This document shows positions 1 to 11,710 of a stretch of 64,000 bases of DNA, piece after piece. Below the pieces are notes generated by a model, which saw only the letters and a program-made list of their open reading frames with translations, did not search any database and was not told the DNA's origin. Source of the DNA: Saururus chinensis (taxonomy: Eukaryota; Streptophyta; Magnoliopsida; Piperales; Saururaceae); contig CP141148.1 in NCBI GenBank assembly GCA_035235625.1, forward strand, positions 9,915,001 to 9,979,000, given 5' to 3'. Every line of letters begins with the position of its first letter. The first letter of the stretch is position 1. The position numbers and the translations under genes were made by a program.

Positions 1-837
1 TTTTAAATTTTTGCGTGTAACCAATCGAACGGTCTGAAGGGCGATCGATCGGCTACACAGGAAATTGTATGTTGTGTGTATGATGCCTATTTTGATGATT
101 CCACTTTAGCTTGCCAATTTTATATGAATGTGGAGTGTTTTAAGCTATGTTAGGCTACTGGAAATGCATGCTATTGAGTTTATAGAGTTGAGACATATGC
201 TTAGAGATGGTGGGATGACTTATGTTTTGTGGCATGATGTTGGAATCGTTATCTTGAAATTATGAACGGTTGGTTCCCTTTGGATAAGCATATATTTTCA
301 GTAGGACTACAATCATTGTTGGACTGATTTGTCATGATAAATTGTGATTAATGGTGTGTGAATGTTGGTGATTGCCATGACTCAATGATGAAATGAGTGA
401 TGTTATAGGTGTTTAGCCTTTGTGGTTGAGTTTTGAATTTAACTATGATTTCAACGATTCTTCTACTATTATTTCTGCTGGAATTCATGTTTAGGTAGAA
501 ACTCACATGTGTAGTGTGGTAGTGAGTTGATTTTCAAGCATGTTAATATGCATTATGTGAAAGGCTTCTACTAGTTACACACACACATGTGGGGGTTAAA
601 TGATGATGTTGAAGCTTAATATCGTGATTATGAATGATGCATTAGGGGCTGGTGAGAGCACTTATCATGATTAGGATTCATGTATGCTTTGCCCACGCAT
701 GTACCATGCTGCACGCATCATGAAAATGGATTTCCAATTGAGGCTTCATCGTGATTAATCGAATTTGACCGATTGGATGCAATGTGATGAAATTGTGTGC
801 CGGGTTTATCGGTCGTGGATTAATCGCAAGTTGATTG

Positions 838-1304
838 GTCCGAAAGGACATATTTTGATTTGAAGTTCCTGTGTGGAACGATTTAAAGTTCCTGTGTGGA
901 ACGATTTGGAGTTCCTGTGTGGAACGAGTGCACTCCCCGGGTTGAGTCTTGTTTAATGGAATGATGTGGGGACGAGTTGTGTACTTGTCTTGCGGATATG
1001 TGAGAATGTTATTATGTGTGTCATCTGGACCCTGAGAATCCAGTGTGGTATGCCGTGTGCACCCCGCTCCACGTGTTCTAGGGTTCTCTGTGTGAGAACT
1101 CGGGCTCTTCCCTCTGCAGGAGATGTCCCTGGGCGAACACCCCTGCTCTAAATTCTCTGTGTGAGAATGGGACATCCTTGGCCAGGATCGTCCAGGGTGA
1201 GCAGTATTAGGGATTGACAACCCCGATCTTTCTTGAATTCTTGTGTAGAATTTTGTACCCTGACACGCCTTCGTGGCCTTGTCTATGCTCCCGTCTGTGT
1301 GACG
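838..1304 (+). other. Hairpin series with constant TGTGT loop (LTR copy 1)
   Basis: Seven short perfect inverted repeats share the loop TGTGT. GTTCC/GGAAC occurs at 865-879, 888-902 and 911-925. GTTCTC/GAGAAC is at 1083-1099, ATTCTC/GAGAAT at 1152-1168, AATTCT/AGAATT at 1236-1252 and CGTC/GACG at 1292-1304. A GTCC-GAAA-GGAC stem with a GNRA-type tetraloop precedes them at 838-849. The stems differ while the loop does not. They would fold in the LTR transcript, or as DNA cruciforms. Function is unknown. Confidence 0.75.
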
Positions 1305-1338
1305 TTAACGTGTGATTACTCCTTGATGGAGGTGGATT

Positions 1339-1784
1339 GTGATGACATTATGCATGTGGGAATATGTATGTTAGAGATACATCCATGCATGTTGATTTTG
1401 ATGTTATGCATGTGGAATATGTATGTTAGAGATACATCCATGCATGTTGATTTTGACGTTATGCATGTGGAATATGTATGTTAGAGATACATCCATGCAG
1501 GTTGTGATGTTATTATGCATGTGGGAATATGTATGTTAGAGATACATCCATGCAGGTTGTGATGCTATTATGCATGTGGGAATATGTATGTTAGAGATAC
1601 ATCCATGCAGGTTGTGATGATATTATGCATGTGGAATATGTATGTTAGAGATACATCCATGCAGGTTGTGATGATGTTATGTATGTGGAATATGTATGTT
1701 AGAGATACATCCATGCGGGATTGGTTATGATGTGAATGCATGTGGGAATATGTATGCTAGAGATACATCCATGCAGGTTGAATT
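1339..1784 (+). repeat. Tandem array, ~50-58 bp palindromic units (LTR copy 1)
   Basis: About eight direct copies of a unit containing GCATGTGG, ATGTATGTTAGAGATACAT and CCATGC. Each unit is itself an imperfect inverted repeat: ATGTAT pairs with ATACAT across a GTTAGAG loop, and flanking GCATG/CATGC extends the stem. Copy number differs from the other LTR copy (about ten), so the array expands and contracts. Confidence 0.85.
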
Positions 1785-2410
1785 ATGCATTATGATGCAG
1801 TGTTAGGTGATCTGAATGTGTGATCAGAAAGTGATGCACCATGTAAATCTTTGATCTGAAACAATCTCATTTCTAAGTTATCGTATTTTCTACGTTGACA
1901 GTGATATTTAAAACCATTGCTGAGTGTTAAAACTCACCCCTCTTTTGTGTTTTGATTTGGGGCTGCGTGGTGCAACACGCAGACGGACAGGATTGCCTCT
2001 ATGAGGAAAGGTCAGAGGTAGCTTGGGTGTGATGATGGAGATCGTGGCGTGACTTATCATCGTTTATTTCATGCTTTATGTTCGAACCTTTGTGTAGGGT
2101 TCTTGTTTTGGATTTATGTCGTATACTACAGTTGTGATGCTTATGACTTATTTTGAGCCGGTGTGGGCTTTACTTAACTAAGTTTGTGGGTTTGAGATTG
2201 TTGTTTACTTTGTGATAAGCAACACATTTTCTCCCTTTTTATTTACTCTTGCTCAAAGGATTGTGCGCACTCCATGTCGCTGTTAATCGCCTGTGGTTAG
2301 GGTTAAGTCTTCCGCTAGATCATTTCTCAATTTTCACTTCGTCGCCCCCGCGCGCTTGACCGGCCCCTAGACCGGGTTCGGCTCGGGTTGGGCATCGCCG
2401 GGGCGTGACA

Positions 2411-3104
2411 ATCTAGGTAATTAAAGTCTCAATGAAAGCACTATTATCTCCCCTATTGCAACACACCAAATAGCTTCGCTTGAAAAGGGGAACCTTTACC
2501 CTTGTGTTATTTTATTTTATCGTTTAGTTATTTTTTTTATGTTTTTCTTTTAATTTTGCTTGTGTAGACATCAGTCTACATCATTGGTATTGGAGCGTTC
2601 AATTTTGGACCTCTCTATAGCCCTCTCTACCCTCCCAATCATGGATACTAATCTTTTTGATGTCCACTGCCATTTTGATGAGCTCAGAGTCATGACCAAC
2701 CACCATTTTGATGTGGTTATAGATGTTTTCACCATCAACTCTATTCTTCCACATTCGTCTGATCCATCCTCTTCATATTTCCCACCTTTTCCCCAGAGTC
2801 CGTAATTGCCACATGCCTCTTTGGCAGTACCGCTAGCCCCTCTTGTTAATTTGCCGCTTGCCATCATTGTTCATCTCTACCTCCAGTTGGCTGTGATGAA
2901 CTGTTAGGTTCTTCATCTGTAGTTGTGGTTCCTCCAAACCTTCCTCCTTTCACAAAATCGAATGATCAAGAACAGTTTGAACTAGAAGTAGAGCAAGCAC
3001 GACCCACCATAGACAAAGCACTGCCACCATCCGCCTTCACATTGACTGCTCTACCGCTACTCGAGCCCTTGTGGACCTCCCCTATGACTGCAAGGAACTA
3101 GGAT
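2411..3104. other. No gene recognised
   Basis: Sequence between the end of LTR copy 1 and an LTR-like block. Short open frames exist on both strands but show no family motif I recognise, and they overlap each other. A CT-rich stretch near 2600-2850 is the most coding-like part. Confidence 0.4.
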
Positions 3105-4531
3105 GTTGATAAGTATGAAATATATATCTATTTTATGTGCCTTTTTACCTTAGTTGCTAGTATATATTAGGTTAATTTAGTGTTAGTTATGGTTTATCTA
3201 GATTAAGATAGTTATTAATATTTTAGTTTAATTATTAATAATTTTGTAGTAATTAGTAGTTTAGATATGTATTTAAATCAAGTTGGAATTTTAGTTATAT
3301 TCTACATGTCTAAAATGTGATGTTTTTATGTTTTGTAGGTAAAATGCGCTTATTGAAGTACTTGGACAATGGTTGGAATAATTCAAAATAGTCTTGACAT
3401 GCTTTAAAGTGATTTGGACAACTTTTCGGAGTTATAAACAAGTTGAAAATAAATATGGACATGAAGAAAGAGCTTAATGAATAGAAATTGGATTGTCCAA
3501 AAAAACTGTCAAGATTACAGCAACAGTGTAGCCGTTCGAACGGGGAGTTTGATGTATCAAATGGGATAACGTAATTTTAAGCAGAACACAGTATAGGCAT
3601 TCGAATGGGCATGAAAGGCTTTCGAATAGGATAACGCGCAGTTTCCTAGTTTTAGCCAATTTTTAATCCTTTTCATATTGGACTTCTTTCTCCGACTCTT
3701 ATGCCTATATAAAGATATATTTGGCTTGAAATTGGGGGATTCCAGTAAAGTTTATAAAGAGAAAAAGGAAGAAGAAGATGAAAGAAAACTCAAAGCTTTT
3801 AATGGAGATTCAAGTGCTTTCTTCTACAATGGAAGGCTAGACTTTTCTTTTACTTAGGAGTTGATGAAGCTATAAATAAGTTTTAGTTTCTTTTCTTTTT
3901 AATTTAGATCTCAGTTGTGAATGATGACAATTATATGATAAAGATTTCCTTTTTAATGGAAGAGCTTTTAATGTTTATTCAAGTCTATGTTGATTTATTG
4001 TCTTGTAGATGATAGATTGATGTAGTTTTGATATTTTCATCGATTCTAATTTCTGTGATTTAGATGAGATGTTCATACAATAATTTTAATATTCAGATAA
4101 TTAATGAATTGGATGAGTTATACTAAGATTAGACGAGTCATGCCTATAGCTAGTTTAGTATAGATGATTCGTGCTATTGTCAAAGATAGTTCATTCCATG
4201 AATTTAATTAATGATTCTTTCTAAAGTAATTCTAGCTTGTAGATGAGAATACTTGTTCATATTCACACTAGATTTAGGTTAAAAGTTAAGGAATTGTTAT
4301 AGTTCTATAGTGGATTCGATTTCCTAAGTAAATTCTATTATATTATCTCTTGCTTTTAAACTAGTTGATTCCTTTCTTTTGCTTAATTTAAGTTTAAGTT
4401 GTTTTTAATTTTTAATCAACAAATTCCTCTTTAGATTTAGTAATAATTCATCTATCCCTAAGGTTCGACAACCCTTAAATACTTATCCTAGTACAATTAC
4501 CTTATACACTTGCAAAGGGTTTAATTATAAA
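3105..4531 (+). mobile_element. LTR-like sequence, probably Ty3/gypsy
   Basis: The block opens with TGTTGATAAGTATG. It is AT-rich, holds a short-exon-like Athila/Tat-style middle, and ends with TCCCTAAGGTTCGACAA followed by TACACTTGCAAAGGG. That last pattern is common at the 3' end of plant Tat/Athila-type LTRs. A cluster of TTCGAA-type palindromes lies at 3534-3630. No second copy or target duplication was found, so the boundaries and family are inferred. Confidence 0.4.
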
Positions 4532-4744
4532 TGATCAGATGTCCCCACCATCCCATTGTCGTCCTCATCTGTTGTTTGATAGTCCTCCGACACAATCTTT
4601 ATAGACAGTCCTGCCCCATCTATACCTCAGTCATCCCCAATTCTATCGCCGGTCACGACATTTGTTCAGCTCTTGCCAGATCACACGTCATTTGTAATTC
4701 TATTTGCATCCATCCCAGCCGTCGAGCTGCCTCTCTTTGTTGCT

Positions 4745-5750
4745 TACCTGCTGGCTATGTCATTGTATGTCTATATGTGGATAATATGCTCATTATTGAT
4801 AGCAATAATGATATCATTAAAGCTACTAAGAAGATGTTGAACAAACAGTTTAACATGAAAGATATGAGTATTGCAGATGTTATACTAGGGATGAAAATCA
4901 ATAGAACATCTTATGGATATACATTTTCTCAATCTTATTATATTGAGAAAATTCTAGAGAAATTTAATAAAAATGATAATCGTCTAGTGAGAACACCTAT
5001 GGCTGTGACATTGCATTTAAGCAAAAATACTAGAGATAATATATCACAACTTTAATATTCTCAAATTATTTGTTATTTCAATTACATAATGAATTATATG
5101 AGATCAGACATAGCATACTCAGTAAGTAAATTGAGTAGATATAGTAACAACCCAGAGGCAGACCACTGGAAGGCTGTAATCAGAGTTGTTAGATATCTAA
5201 AATATACCTTGAACTACAAATTGCACTATAAAAGATATCCAGCAATACTAGAAGGTTATTGTGATGAAACTGGATATCTGATACAAAAGACTCAAAATCT
5301 ACAAGTGGATATGTTTTTACTCTTGGAGATGCAGCAGTATCTTGGAAATCCTCTAAACAAATGTGCATAGCAAGATCCACAGTGGAATCTGAATTCATTG
5401 CACTTGATAGAGCAGGCGAAGAGGCTGAGTGGCTTCATAATTTTTTAGAGGATATTCCAATGTGGGGGAAACATGTGCCACCTATTTGCATCTATTGTGG
5501 TAGCCAATCGGCTATAGGAAGGGCACAAAATAACTTGTATATAAGTCTCGACATATACGTAGGAGACATAATACCATAAAATAATTGCTCTCTAGTGGAA
5601 TAATTTCCATTGAGTATGTTAGATCAAATAAAAATATTGTGGATCCGCTTACTAGGGGTTTGACTAAAGAATAAGTGAGCAGTTCATTGAGGGGAATAGG
5701 CTTAAAGCCTATACATGAAGAGTCACAATAATGGAAACCCAACCTAGTTG
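4745..5750 (+). pseudogene. Ty1/copia reverse transcriptase and RNase H relic
   Basis: The 5' end starts inside the reverse transcriptase: the catalytic box reads LYVDNMLI, so the second Asp of YVDD is Asn. It continues through the connection region ([18 protein letters not shown]) into RNase H ([20 protein letters not shown], about 5365-5425) and the family C-terminal region (SKEN/PLTKGL type, about 5625-5670). At least three frame changes or stops break it, near 5055, 5370 and 5579. Gag, protease, integrase and the 5' LTR are missing, so this is a 5'-truncated element. The 3' LTR that follows at 6306 fits the same element. A Tork/Ivana-like lineage is possible but not resolved. Confidence 0.9.
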
Positions 5751-6305
5751 ACTAGAGATCCCAAGATCTAAGTTCAAAGGGACAACCGAATTGTAGAGGA
5801 TTCAAGGGGAATCACTATTAAGATAACATCTCGTTCTCATTCCTATAATGAGATAGTGATGCCTCCAGAGTAAATTAAGATAAACTTTGCTTTTAATTGT
5901 TCTTATAGCTTGAATTAGTTCAAGTGGGGTATAGCAGAATACTCCTAATAAGAATCACCTATATGAGTGTGAAGGGGCCACTTCTATGAGGATTTTAAGG
6001 CTAAATCTTCTAGAGCACTCATGAAAACCAAGTTTGTTCACGGCCGAAATTAACACAATCATGAGAACCACGTTGTGTTTGAGAAGTGACTATATGAATT
6101 CTATTGTCTTGGTTTACACAAATGACTGAACAGTTCACGACATCACGTTCACTGATTAGCCAATAGACACGATAATTTTCACAAGGAAGGGTTTGAAGCC
6201 AAAAGCTACCTTTCCACCATGCACGATCTTTTCAATATTTGCTCTTACAGTTTGTCTGCAATATTTTGCATAGTTATCCAGCCAATTCTCATTCATGTGG
6301 CGGAT

Positions 6306-7500
6306 TGTTAGAAGTGAGCATTATTTTTAATGGGTTAAGCCCATATCATTAAGGTGGGTATAATATTTATGTAAGTCAAGCCCATATTGCTAATGTGGGT
6401 TAAGCCCATATGGTAGAGAGCCCAAGCCCACTTTCTATTTAATGAGAATCATATATGTGAATTGGTTGAAGGAGTGTCTGTCCGCCGCTTTCAAACGTAA
6501 TGAAAAAGATGTTTTCGAGCGAGAGAAGGTTTTGCCTGCCATCTCCAGACCATAAAGAGAGAATGCCCTAAGAAAATGAGTAATTCCGAATGTCGCTACT
6601 TTCGTCCCAGTTTAAAGAAAGTGTGTCTACCACTTTCAGACGTAATCAGAAAAATGTTTTTGAGCAAGAGAAGGTTCTGGCCACCATCGCGGGATTTGAA
6701 AGGGAGGACGCTATGAGGAAAGGAACAATTCCAAACGTCACTACTTCCGAAACTACAAGGGAGTAAATGTTTATGACCTTTTGATTTAATATGATTTATA
6801 TGCATGCACATCTTACTAGTGTTATTAATATACTAATTAAGATATATGATTTGCTATGATCTAATATATGTTTATATGTTTCGATTCAATCTACTTTGAT
6901 ATATTTTGTTGTGATCTGATCCGCTTTGAAATGCTCTGTTGTGATTTGATATGCTTCGATATGATATGATCGGTATGGTCGGATGAAATCTGATAGGACT
7001 TGATATGATCCAATTTACTCTATGGTGTGTTCTACTCTGCTATGTGATAGAGTAAGAGGTGTGATTCTGTTGATTTATTTGCTTTTGTTTGACTCTAATG
7101 ATTTATGATTTTCCGTGTGACTCCGAATAATTTATTTGGATATACATATTTTAACATATACGATTTTGTGATGTTTGATGCATGTATTAGCCGTTAGGCA
7201 AAACTACATTCAGATCCAATCGTATTGGTATAATAATATCATAGATATTATCCAATACGTATGTATGTAACCAACGGTACAACAGCGTTGGCCCGATCCA
7301 AACTAGTTATAAAATTAGGTTTCTTCTAAGTTTCACGCAATTGAACGCTAAAGTTCTATAGTGCGTAAAAGAATGTTATGACTCTCGAGCACATAGTCCT
7401 CTGCTCCTAGTTAATCTTGTTTTAATTTCTCTGATTCATTTTATTTACTCTGATTTTGTTTTCCAAACAACCGTTTTTTGGTTAGGGTGTTACAAAGATA
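6306..7500 (+). mobile_element. 3' LTR of the copia relic, end uncertain
   Basis: A degraded polypurine tract (GTGGCGGAT) directly precedes TGTTAGAAGTGAGC, the usual copia arrangement before the 3' LTR. Inside is a ~140 bp tandem duplication (about 6476-6605 and 6622-6760) that repeats the CCGCTTTCA...GAGAAGGTT block, then a stretch rich in GATATG/TGATTTGATATG near-repeats (6840-7010). I cannot place the 3' boundary: possible ends lie between about 7280 and 7500, and there is no 5' partner for comparison. Confidence 0.55.
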
Positions 7501-8073
7501 GTAGGACACAATTATAAACAACAATGTCAAATATTGACCCAAAAATTCAACAAAACTATGCACCATAACCAAAGAATTCACTGACCTCACTCGATCAATA
7601 TAAAAAATAGTCCTCTTCCTCTTCACTTTCGTCCTCAAAATCATCTTAATCACAACCATCTTCATCCACCCTTCTATCATATGAAAATGCTGAAACTTGG
7701 CCATGACCAGAACTCTTTGTGAGTACAATTGCATCCACAATGGCATCTGCATCACCTATGTTCTCTTCACATAGCCGTTGTCGAACTCAGCCACTGCACA
7801 AAGCTTGTTGCCCTCCTCAGGCGGCACTTGTTGCGCTGCTCGCAAACTCAGCTTGGGATTTTGACAAAGGCGTGGCAGTTGGCATAAGAGGAGATGTCGA
7901 CATGGTCGCCAAACCAGCGGTGGGCCATGGTGGCCCTAGGCCACGAGGCAGCATGTTGTCAAGGTTCCACGGGACCACCACCTGCTTGGGCTTCGCTGTC
8001 CAGAAGCCGTTCTAGCTACATACCATGTTGACACCCATGTCAACCCACCACTTGCCCAGGTATAGGGAGGAGA
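7501..8073 (-). other. GC-rich, possibly coding fragment, unidentified
   Basis: About 7720-8073 is far more GC-rich than its surroundings and reads open in pieces on the minus strand (for example YLGKWWVDMGV near 8030-8065 and AHRWFGDHVDISSY near 7900). Stops and frame changes interrupt it. It may be a broken host or captured gene exon. I do not recognise the family. The solo LTR at 8079 is inserted at its edge. Confidence 0.3.
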
Positions 8074-8499
8074 GAACCTGTGAGGACCCTCATCTTTAAA
8101 CCGGTTTTGTTTTTCGTTAATTATGGGTTATCGTGAGATTTACGCGTTTTCTGATCTTATTCGGTGATTTCGTAAATAAATAGTGTTTGTGATAGTTTTA
8201 ACCAAAATTAACTTCAACATTAGTGGTTTAAGTGATTTTAAACGAAATGTGAATTTTTGAGATTTTTCAGAATTTTCACTATTTTCCCAAAAATTAGGGT
8301 TTCGGCGGGACCCCTGTGGGCCCCACCGTCGAAAAATTTATTTTTGTGTCACATGAACCTAGACATATACTTAAGGTCCCACAAAAATTTTTAGAATTTT
8401 ATTAGGCTTAAATTGTGCTTAAATTTGCAAAATACCCACTTTTAGCCTACTTTTCATATTTACACCCCAAAACTTACCTATGCCTACCCCAACCCTTAC

Positions 8500-8507
8500 T
8501 ATAAAAG
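8500..8507 (+). promoter_or_regulatory. TATA box of solo LTR copy 2
   Basis: TATAAAAG sits about 420 bp inside the LTR on the plus strand, in the position expected for the U3 promoter. The GC-poor upstream part and leader-like downstream part agree. No other clear TATA box was seen on the opposite strand near the other end. Confidence 0.5.
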
Positions 8508-10054
8508 GGCAAACCTGAGCCATTTCTATTTTTGGGAATAGGCTAAGGAAGGAGGGCTGGCCTAATCCTCACTTAGGCCCGAATTAGAAGCCGATTAAGG
8601 TAAGCTTACTCTAATTAAGCACTAATCATTGGCTTTTCTCTTAATTTCTTCCAAATCTACCATTTTCCCTTTGATTCAATTCGTTTTTGACCATCAAAAG
8701 CTACTGATTTGTGTTTTACTACAAACCCTAACATTCAAAATTCAATTTTTACTACCAACAAGCCCTAGATCTAAGGTTTAATTAGGGATTTCTTGGGTAA
8801 ATCGATTTCTATTAGAGTTTAATTCAAACTCATTGTGTTTTCAAGGATTTCAAGAAGGGTGACTCTTCAATCCGAGCCTAATCAAGTGCTGAGGTAATGG
8901 GTCTTCGAAATCTCTGTTTATCCATGGTAAAACTCTTCATTTTTGGCTTATTTCGAAATGGTTTGCTTGATTTAGTGTGTTAATGGTAAGATTAGAAAAT
9001 GGAATTATTTAATCCCGATTTCTTAGGGTTTTGTATTATTATGGTTTGGTTTGATATTCTGGAAGTCAAGGAGGACTTTTGATGATGATTAGGGTGTTAG
9101 ATGTGGATTTGAAGTGTTATCTATGATGTTTCGGTTTGGATTTGCGAAAGGAAGAAGATGACTGTTCTGCCGTGTTGGCGATCGATCGGCCTTGCAGGGC
9201 GATCGATCGGTTGAACTGAAAATTTCAAATTTTTGCGTGTAACCGATCGAACGGCCTGAAGGGCGATCGATCGGCTACACAGGAAATTGTGTGTTGTGTG
9301 TATGATGTCTATTTTGATGATTCCACTTTAGCATGCCAATTTTATATGAATGTGGAGTATTTTAAGCTATGTTAGGCTACTAGAAATGCATGCTATTGAG
9401 TTTATGGAGTTGAGATATATGCTTAGAGATGGTGGAATGACATGCTTTGTGGCATGATGTTGGAATCGTTATCTTGAAATTATGAATGGTTGTTTCCCTT
9501 TGGTTAAGCATATATTTTCAGTAGGACTACAATCATTGTTGGACTGATTTGTCATGATAAATTGTGATTAATGGTGTGTGAATGTTGGTGATTGCCATGA
9601 CTCAATGATGAAATGAGTGATGTTATAGGTGTTTAGCCTTTGTGGTTGAGTTTTGAATTTAACTATGATTTCAACGATTCTTCTACTATTATTTCTGCTG
9701 GAATTCATGTTTAGGTAGAAACTCACATGTGTAGTGTGGTAGTGAGTTGATTTTCAAGCATGTTAATATGCATTATGTGAAAGGCTTCTACTAGTTACAC
9801 ACACACATGTGGGGGTTAAATGATGATGTTGAAGCTTAATATCGTGATTATGAATGATGCATTAGGGGCTGGTGAGAGCACTTATCATGATTAGGATTCA
9901 TGTATGCTTTGCCCACGCATGTACCATGCTGCACGCATCATGAAAATGAATTTCCAATTGAGGCTTCATCGTGATTAATCGAATTTGACCGATTGGATGC
10001 AATGTGATGAAATTGTGTGCCGGGTTTATCGGTCGTGGATTAATCGCAAGTTGA

Positions 10055-10505
10055 TTGGTCCGAAAGGACATATTTTGATTTGAAGTTCCTGTGTGGAACG
10101 ATTTGAAGTTCCTGTGTAGAACGAGTGCACTCCCCGGGTTGAGTCTTGTTTAATGGAATGATGTGGGGACGAGTTGTGTACTTGTCTTGCGGATATGTGA
10201 GAATGTTATTATGTGTGTCATCTGGACCCTAAGAATCCAGTGTGGTATGCCGTGTGCACCCCGCTACCACGTGTTCTAGGGTTCTCTGTGTGAGAACTTG
10301 GGCTCTTCCCTCCGCAGGAGATGTCCCTGGGCGAACACCCTTGCTCTAGATTCTCTGTGTGAGAATGTGACATCCTTGGCCAGGATCGTCCAAGGCGAGC
10401 AGTATTAGGGATTGACAACCCCGATCTTTCTTGAATTCTTGTGTAGAATTTTGTACCATAACACGCCTTCGTGGCCTTGTCTATGCTCCTGTCTGTGTGA
10501 CATTA
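10055..10505 (+). other. Hairpin series with TGTGT loop (LTR copy 2)
   Basis: This is the counterpart of 838-1304. It has two GTTCC-type hairpins instead of three, the second with one mismatch. The GTTCTC, ATTCTC and AATTCT stems are kept. The last stem reads TGTC/GACA here instead of CGTC/GACG in copy 1, a paired change at both arms. Both changes are at CpG sites, so deamination could explain them without selection. Confidence 0.75.
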
Positions 10506-10544
10506 ATGTGTGATTACTCCTTGATGGAGTTTGATTGTGATAAT

Positions 10545-11095
10545 GTTATGCATGTGGAATATGTATGTTAGAGATACATCCATGCATGTTGGTTTTGATA
10601 TTATGCATGTGGAATATGTATGTTAGAGATACATCCATGCGGGATTGGTTATGATGTGAATGCATGTGGAATATGTATGTTAGAGATACATCCATGCATG
10701 TTGGTGTTGATGTTATGCATGTAGAATATGTATGTTAGAGATACATTCATGCATGTTGATTTTGATGTTATGCATGTGAAATATGTATGTTAGAGATACA
10801 TCCATGCATGTTGGTTTTGATGTTATGCATGTGGAATATGTATGTTAGAGATACATCCATGCGGGATTGGTTATGATGTGAATGCATGTGGAATATGTAT
10901 GTTAGAGATACATCCATGCATGTTGGTGTTGATGTTATGCATGTGGAATATGTATGTTAGAGATACATCCATGCATGTTGATTTTGATGTTATGCATGTG
11001 GAATATGTATGTTAGAGATACATCCATGCGGGATTGGTTATGATGTGAATGCATGTGGGGATATGTATGCTAGAGATACATCCATGCAGGTTGAA
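10545..11095 (+). repeat. Tandem array, ~52-58 bp palindromic units (LTR copy 2)
   Basis: About ten units of the same ATGTATGTTAGAGATACAT palindromic repeat as in copy 1. Higher-order order is visible: the variant ending CCATGCGGGATTGG recurs about every 220 bp, so blocks of several units were duplicated together. Confidence 0.85.
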
Positions 11096-11710
11096 TTATG
11101 CATTATGATGCAGTGTTAGGTGATCTGAATGTGTGATCAGAAAGTGATGCACCATGTAAATCTTTGATCTGAACGATCTCATTTCTAAGCTATCGTATTT
11201 TCTACGTTGACAGTGATATTAAAACCATTGCTGAGTGTTAAAACTCACCCCTCTTTTGTGTTTTGATTTGGGGCTGCGTGGTGCGACACGCAGACGGACA
11301 GGATTGCCTCTTTGAGGAAAGGTCAGAGGTAGATTGGGTGTGATGATGGAGATCGTTGCGTGACTTATCATCGTTTATTTCATGCTTTATGTTCGAACCT
11401 TTGTGTAGGGTTCTTGTTTGGATTTATGTCGTATACTACAGTTGTGATGATTATGACTTATTTTGAGCCGGTGTGGGCTTTACTTAACTAAGTTTGTGGG
11501 TTTGAGATTGTTGTTTACTTTGTGATAAGCAACACTTTTTTCTTCCCTTTTATTTACTCTTGCTCAACGTGTTGCTGTTAATCGCCCGTGGGTAGGGTTA
11601 AGTCTTCCGCTAGATCATTTCTCAATTTTCACTTTGTCGCCCCCGCGAGCTTGACCGGCCCCTGGACCGGGTTCGGCTTGGGTCGGGCATTGCCAGGGCG
11701 TGACAGAACC

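Larger units (their letters stand above)
1..2410 (+). mobile_element. Long LTR (copy 1), 5' part outside the window
   Basis: This segment is near-identical by eye to about 9213-11705, the 3' two thirds of the complete solo LTR described below. It ends in the same GGGCGTGACA terminus at 2410. It contains no recognisable protein. It holds a hairpin series (838-1304), a tandem array of palindromic units (about 1339-1784) and a GC-rich end. Plus orientation is inferred from the TATA box position in the complete copy. Because the left end is off the window, I cannot tell whether it is a solo LTR or one end of a full element. The 5 bases after it are ATCTA. It is not paired with copy 2, which has its own target duplication. 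Confidence 0.85.
8079..11705 (+). mobile_element. Complete solo LTR, 3.6 kb (copy 2)
   Basis: The element begins TGTGAGGACCCT and ends GGGCGTGACA, so it has TG...CA ends. It is flanked by a perfect 5-bp target duplication, GAACC, at 8074-8078 and 11706-11710. There is no internal region, primer site or protein, so it is a solo LTR left by recombination. A TATA box (TATAAAAG, 8500-8507) about 420 bp from the left end suggests a plus-strand promoter. Further in lie GATCGATCGG palindromes (9179-9280), the TGTGT hairpin series (about 10060-10500), the palindromic tandem array (10545-11095) and a GC-rich end. Length and ends recall long LTRs of plant gypsy elements such as Tekay/Del or Tat; the clade is inference. 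Confidence 0.92.

Noticed and set aside
678-1220. 180-residue minus-strand frame in the LTR
   Set aside because: It covers the hairpin series; the shorter frame in the second copy is interrupted, and there is no domain.
1-11705. LTRs at 1-2410 and 8079-11705 as the two ends of one retrotransposon
   Set aside because: The second has its own perfect GAACC duplication on both sides, so it is an independent solo LTR, and the sequence between them contains relics of other families.
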